Shown here: positions 60,694-64,000 of the stretch, piece by piece
Layout of the letters: every line of letters begins with the position of its first letter
Numbering within the stretch: the first letter of the stretch is position 1
Assembly: GCA_025766275.1 (NCBI GenBank)
Contig: JAFKAC010000145.1
Coordinates: 1 to 64,000, forward strand
DNA length: 64,000 nt
Reading direction: 5' to 3'
DNA from: Lactarius indigo
Taxonomy: Eukaryota; Basidiomycota; Agaricomycetes; Russulales; Russulaceae
Program-made: the position numbers and the translations under genes
The notes under the pieces: generated by a model
Database searches by the model: none
Told to the model about the DNA's origin: nothing
Seen by the model: only the letters and a program-made list of their open reading frames with translations

Positions 60694-62344
60694 ATGGCCG
60701 CGGCAGCAGCAACATCACCAGCATCTCAAAGCGCACATGCGGCGGGAACTTCTCTTCTTGGTTCTATCACAGCTGATAAGTGCGTCTGGTCCACGCTACA
60801 ATGACTTCGTCACGCTTACCACCCTACCAAGCATAGCCCTTACTTCCAAGCCGGCTTTGGCTTGATGGTGAGCAATTGTCCAGAATTGACGTGCGCACTG
60901 ACTGTCGAAAACACAGGGCGTCGGAGTTGGCATCACCGTGCTCCGCCGAGCCACGGTGCTTGCCTCCGTCGCGCTTCGCCGGCGCCTGCTCGTCACGCTC
61001 GAGATCAACAACAAAGACCGCTCGTACGCCTGGTTCCTCGCCTGGCTCGCGCACCACCAACGCACCGCCCGTCGGCCCGCCTGGGCCCACTCGCACCAGC
61101 TGAGCGTCGAAACCGCCTACGCACAACGCAACAACGGCAGCGCCGACGTGTGTTTCAGCCTCGTCGCTGGACCTGGCGTACACTGGCTCAAGTACCGTGG
61201 CGCGTGGATGCAGGTACGTTTTCCCTGCTCATTCCCAAACTCTTCACACACCCCGCCTCACCTTATGGCGACGCAGGTGAAGCGCGAGCGCGAGACGCGC
61301 GCCATGCAGATGGCGTCTGGCACGCCGTGGGAGACGGTCACGTTGACGACGCTCTCGCGCGATCGCGCGTTGTTTGCGCCGCTGCTTGCGGAGGCACGCG
61401 ATACGGCACTGCAAGGGCAGGAGGGGCGTCTCGTCGTGCATACTGCGTGGGGCGCCGAGTGGCGCCCGTTTGGGCAGCCCCGCGGTCGGCGCCCCCTGCG
61501 CAGCGTCGTGCTCGCGCGTGGGGTCGCAGAGCGCATTGTCGAGGACGCGCGGGCGTTCCTCGCGCGCCGCGAATGGTATGCTGACCGAGGTGCGTCCCCT
61601 TTTTTCGATACAGTGCGAGACTGATGGAAAAGTTGATGGTGAAAGGGATCCCGTATCGTAGAGGGTATCTGCTGCACGGTCCGCCTGGATCGGGCAAGTC
61701 GTCGTTTATTCAGGCGCTCGCGGGCTCGCTGTCGTACGACATATGTCTGCTGAACCTCTCTGAGCGTGGCTTGACCGACGATAAGCTCAACCACCTGATG
61801 TCAAATGCGCCAGAACGGAGTTTCATCCTCATAGAGGACGTGGACGCGGCGTTTAACAAGCGCGTACAAACGAGCGAGGATGGGTGAGCAGGCGCTAGTG
61901 ATTGCCTATACACACTCTCCCGGGATCGCAGCTCATGGAGACATATATAGATACCAATCCTCGGTGACTTTCTCGGGATTCCTGAACGCTCTAGACGGCG
62001 TCGCCTCTGGGGAAGAGCGTATCATATTTCTCACGACCAATCACATAGAGAGACTCGATCCCGCACTCATCCGGCCTGGTCGCGTTGACTTGGCCGCTCT
62101 CATCGACGATGCCGATCCAGAGCAAGCCAAAACGCTTTTCACGAACTTCTATGGCACCGAACAAGCGGAAGGCGGCGCTTCTGCTGAAGTGGAACAACTT
62201 GGAAATCAACTACAGGAGATCGTGAACGACGGCATAATGGCGAACAGGCGGATTAGCATGGCAGCACTGCAGGGCACGTTCATCAGGCACGACGCAAAAG
62301 ATGCTGTGGCATCAACGAGAGAACTTTTGGCTGCGCAACAATAG
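60694..62344 (+). CDS. BCS1: Mitochondrial AAA ATPase BCS1
   Basis: Inner-membrane AAA chaperone that moves the folded Rieske iron-sulfur protein across the membrane for complex III assembly. Exons 60694-60779, 60837-60867, 60917-61213, 61277-61589, 61646-61883 and 61951-62344 give 452 codons. N terminus: Ala-rich head, then [20 protein letters not shown] (the single TM segment) followed by basic residues, the import signal arrangement of BCS1. BCS1-specific middle: [16 protein letters not shown] and WHTLRS-region equivalents. AAA part: Walker [10 protein letters not shown] at residues 254-262, Walker [30 protein letters not shown] (sensor 1 nearby), and [17 protein letters not shown] with the arginine fingers. 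Exons 3-4 are notably GC-rich. It lies 322 bp behind the Ran stop in the same direction. BCS1-like paralogues exist in fungi, so it may be one of several. Confidence 0.9.
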
Positions 62345-63420
62345 AAATACGTCGTTTGCACCAGCAGAGTAAAAAAATACAGTAGAATAACTCGTAATGC
62401 ATGTGGATTGGCAAGCTATTTTCGCAAGCAAGATGAGACCATGATATTGTGCTTTGGGTCCAGCAAATCATCACGGAGTAGTAAGTGGCATAATCTTTGC
62501 GATGATGCGACTGTGGTAGGACTGGTTTATTCTCTGCTCGGGCTACAGTTGCGACTCCCCCCCCCCACCACCACTTTTTTTTTTTGAACAGCCTCCTTCA
62601 ATGCCGTTGTGATTCGACTCGGAAGTACCCCTCCGAGTCCATACCTTACAAGAGTACACAATTACGGGATATTTCCGCATTTTATCTCGCCCTCATCCAC
62701 CAGGTTCTCGCCGTGGACCCTGCTAGCACAACTTCTGCTCTCTCGTTCCGTCACTGCCAATGGGCCTGTTACGGCTCAGGTAGCCGGACATGTACACGCG
62801 ACCGGTTTCCAAGGACTGGGAAATTAATCAACTCCGGTCTCTTCCAGCTCCCTTCCACAAGCCTCAGGCTGGAGGCGTCATCGATACATCATCCCGTACC
62901 CGTGGGCGACCTCGGCTCTCTTCACTGGCAGGTGTAGTTATTTCATACAGTCACGGCCTGTCAGTTTTCTAACACCGTCAAATTCCCGCACCGCAACGAC
63001 TAACGTTTTGGCTAATGTCATGCACAACAGGTCTCTAGGCTACGGAAGGCATGAGGTTTTGAGTGATTCTCCCGCAGGAAAGACCACAACATAGTTCTTT
63101 TGCAGACAATGCAAATAGCTCATTGGGAGATCGTAAGTAAAGACGAAAGGGAGCCCGCACATTTGGAAAGTTCTTTCAGTAATCGATTGGGTGCTTGGAC
63201 ATGTCGTATTGGGCCTAGTCTGACTTCACTGTGTGTCTTGCTTCACTTCACGGCTCCTCATCACGGTCTGTCGGGGGCCGCAGGCGTGTCCTGTCGACAC
63301 TGTAGTAATTTTCCGCGGTTCTACTTCTAACTCGATTTCAACGCTTAATTGTACCATCAAGGCTCCACCACGCTGGTTTCCGGACCTCTAGTTTTCAAAT
63401 AGTTGGAGACCCTATCATCG
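62345..63420. other. Intergenic, no gene recognised
   Basis: About 1.1 kb after BCS1. It contains a C9 run followed by ACCACCACT and a T12 run at about 62558-62586. No frame with a recognisable product. Confidence 0.4.
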
Positions 63421-64000
63421 ATCACGCGCTACTATAGGCTCTCTGTCCTCTCCGCACTTGTCACTACTTTCCTCGGGAACCTCGCTTTGCCTTTTACAAC
63501 TCATTGGGATGACGTGCGTGTGAAGTGGGAAACTCTCGGTCACCTTACCGCCGACACCACGATCGACCTCCACATCGTGCTTCGGCCCAGCGCAAGAGTC
63601 CCTTGATTGATGCTCTCTACGAGGTCGGCACTTGCACATCCTCGCCACTCCTCTGCACGCGCCTGCCCTCATGTGTCCACTGCCCCATTTCAGATATACG
63701 CGTACCTGTCTAAGAAGCAGGTCGCTGAACTAGTCGCAGACACGTTCACTCCTGGCTTACGACGCTTTCCTAGGCGCATCGCATCGGCTCTACGGACAGG
63801 CGAGATCGTTGTAACTCTCCGCTAGACCAGCTAACTTGCACACTCCCTGTGTGGCGTTGTATGATTACGTGCAAGGTGTCGCGCTGACGACGCACTTCGA
63901 TCCTCCGCTCGTGAAATAGCTCTGGCAGACGCCGCGCAAGCGCTCCAGAGGAGAAGCGGTCAAGGCGCCGTCTGGGGAGCCTGTCACGGTGTTGTCAAGG
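63421..64000 (+). pseudogene. Relic of a sedolisin (tripeptidyl-peptidase-like) protease, propeptide region
   Basis: Fragments of the pro-kumamolisin activation domain: a hydrophobic signal-like stretch LSALVTTFLGNLALPF, then HWDDVRVKWETLGHLTADTT followed by IDLHIVLRP. A frame shift after CGGCCC leads to QRKSPLIDALYEV, then YLSKKQVAELVA, another break, and DYVQGVALTTHFDPPLVK-stop-LWQTPRKR. The TAG at about 63917 sits where the family has Gln or similar. Several hundred bases of the normal propeptide are missing between YLSKKQVAELVA and DYVQG. It has no clear ATG in frame and runs off the right edge, so a downstream catalytic domain may exist outside the window. Secreted acid proteases of this family are common in wood- and litter-decay fungi. 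Confidence 0.65.

Overview
This window is nuclear DNA of a filamentous basidiomycete, most likely an Agaricomycete. Nearly every gene is split by short introns (about 45-85 nt) with GT-AG borders, and the reading frames can be rejoined exactly across them. Several families point the same way: a DUF6534-type membrane protein, a Goodbye-domain relic of a STAND receptor, an ankyrin/NACHT-type tail, and an orphan protein I recall as strongly expanded in mushrooms. All calls come from reading the sequence and from memory of protein families; no database search was run.

Layout, left to right. 0-3.5 kb: tail of an ankyrin protein, OGG1 DNA glycosylase (-) and a truncated HNH gene (+). 3.5-8.5 kb: two divergent MFS transporters. 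9-11 kb: a DUF1308 protein. 12.1-17.5 kb: a full ABCC (Yor1-like) transporter. 18.7-24.7 kb: a dense housekeeping block with RCL1 (-), UBA3 (+), ECM2/RBM22 (+) and a YeeE/YedE sulfur transporter (-). 25.3-26.6 kb: a LEA-2-like membrane protein. 27.6-30.7 kb: a complete Tc1/mariner-like transposon with terminal inverted repeats and a TA target duplication. 31.2-34.6 kb: a HEI10/Zip3-like meiotic RING protein (-) divergent from a JmjC protein (+). 35.1-39.7 kb: an Arg/Ser-rich coiled-coil protein whose 3' end is duplicated on the far side of an orphan-family gene. 39.9-46.2 kb: casein kinase 1, a Baeyer-Villiger-type flavin monooxygenase and GID4, all (-). 46.9-52 kb: a 2OG-Fe(II) oxygenase, its decayed tandem copy, and a Goodbye-domain relic between them. 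52.4-58.4 kb: a DUF6534 protein and a second DHA2 transporter that is an inverted paralogue of the one at 5.8 kb. 59.3-64 kb: Ran GTPase, BCS1 and a sedolisin protease relic at the right edge.

How it fits together: conserved single-copy housekeeping genes (DNA repair, ribosome biogenesis, neddylation, splicing, nuclear transport, respiratory chain assembly, gluconeogenic enzyme turnover) alternate with fast-evolving patches (transporter paralogues, NLR relics, a transposon, segmental duplications, pseudogenes). I found no convincing operon-like or biosynthetic cluster and no clearly new multi-gene system. The most informative oddities are local: a transposon that looks intact except for one catalytic-site change, the paired duplications at 37-39.7 kb and 46.9-52 kb, and the inverted DHA2 transporter pair.
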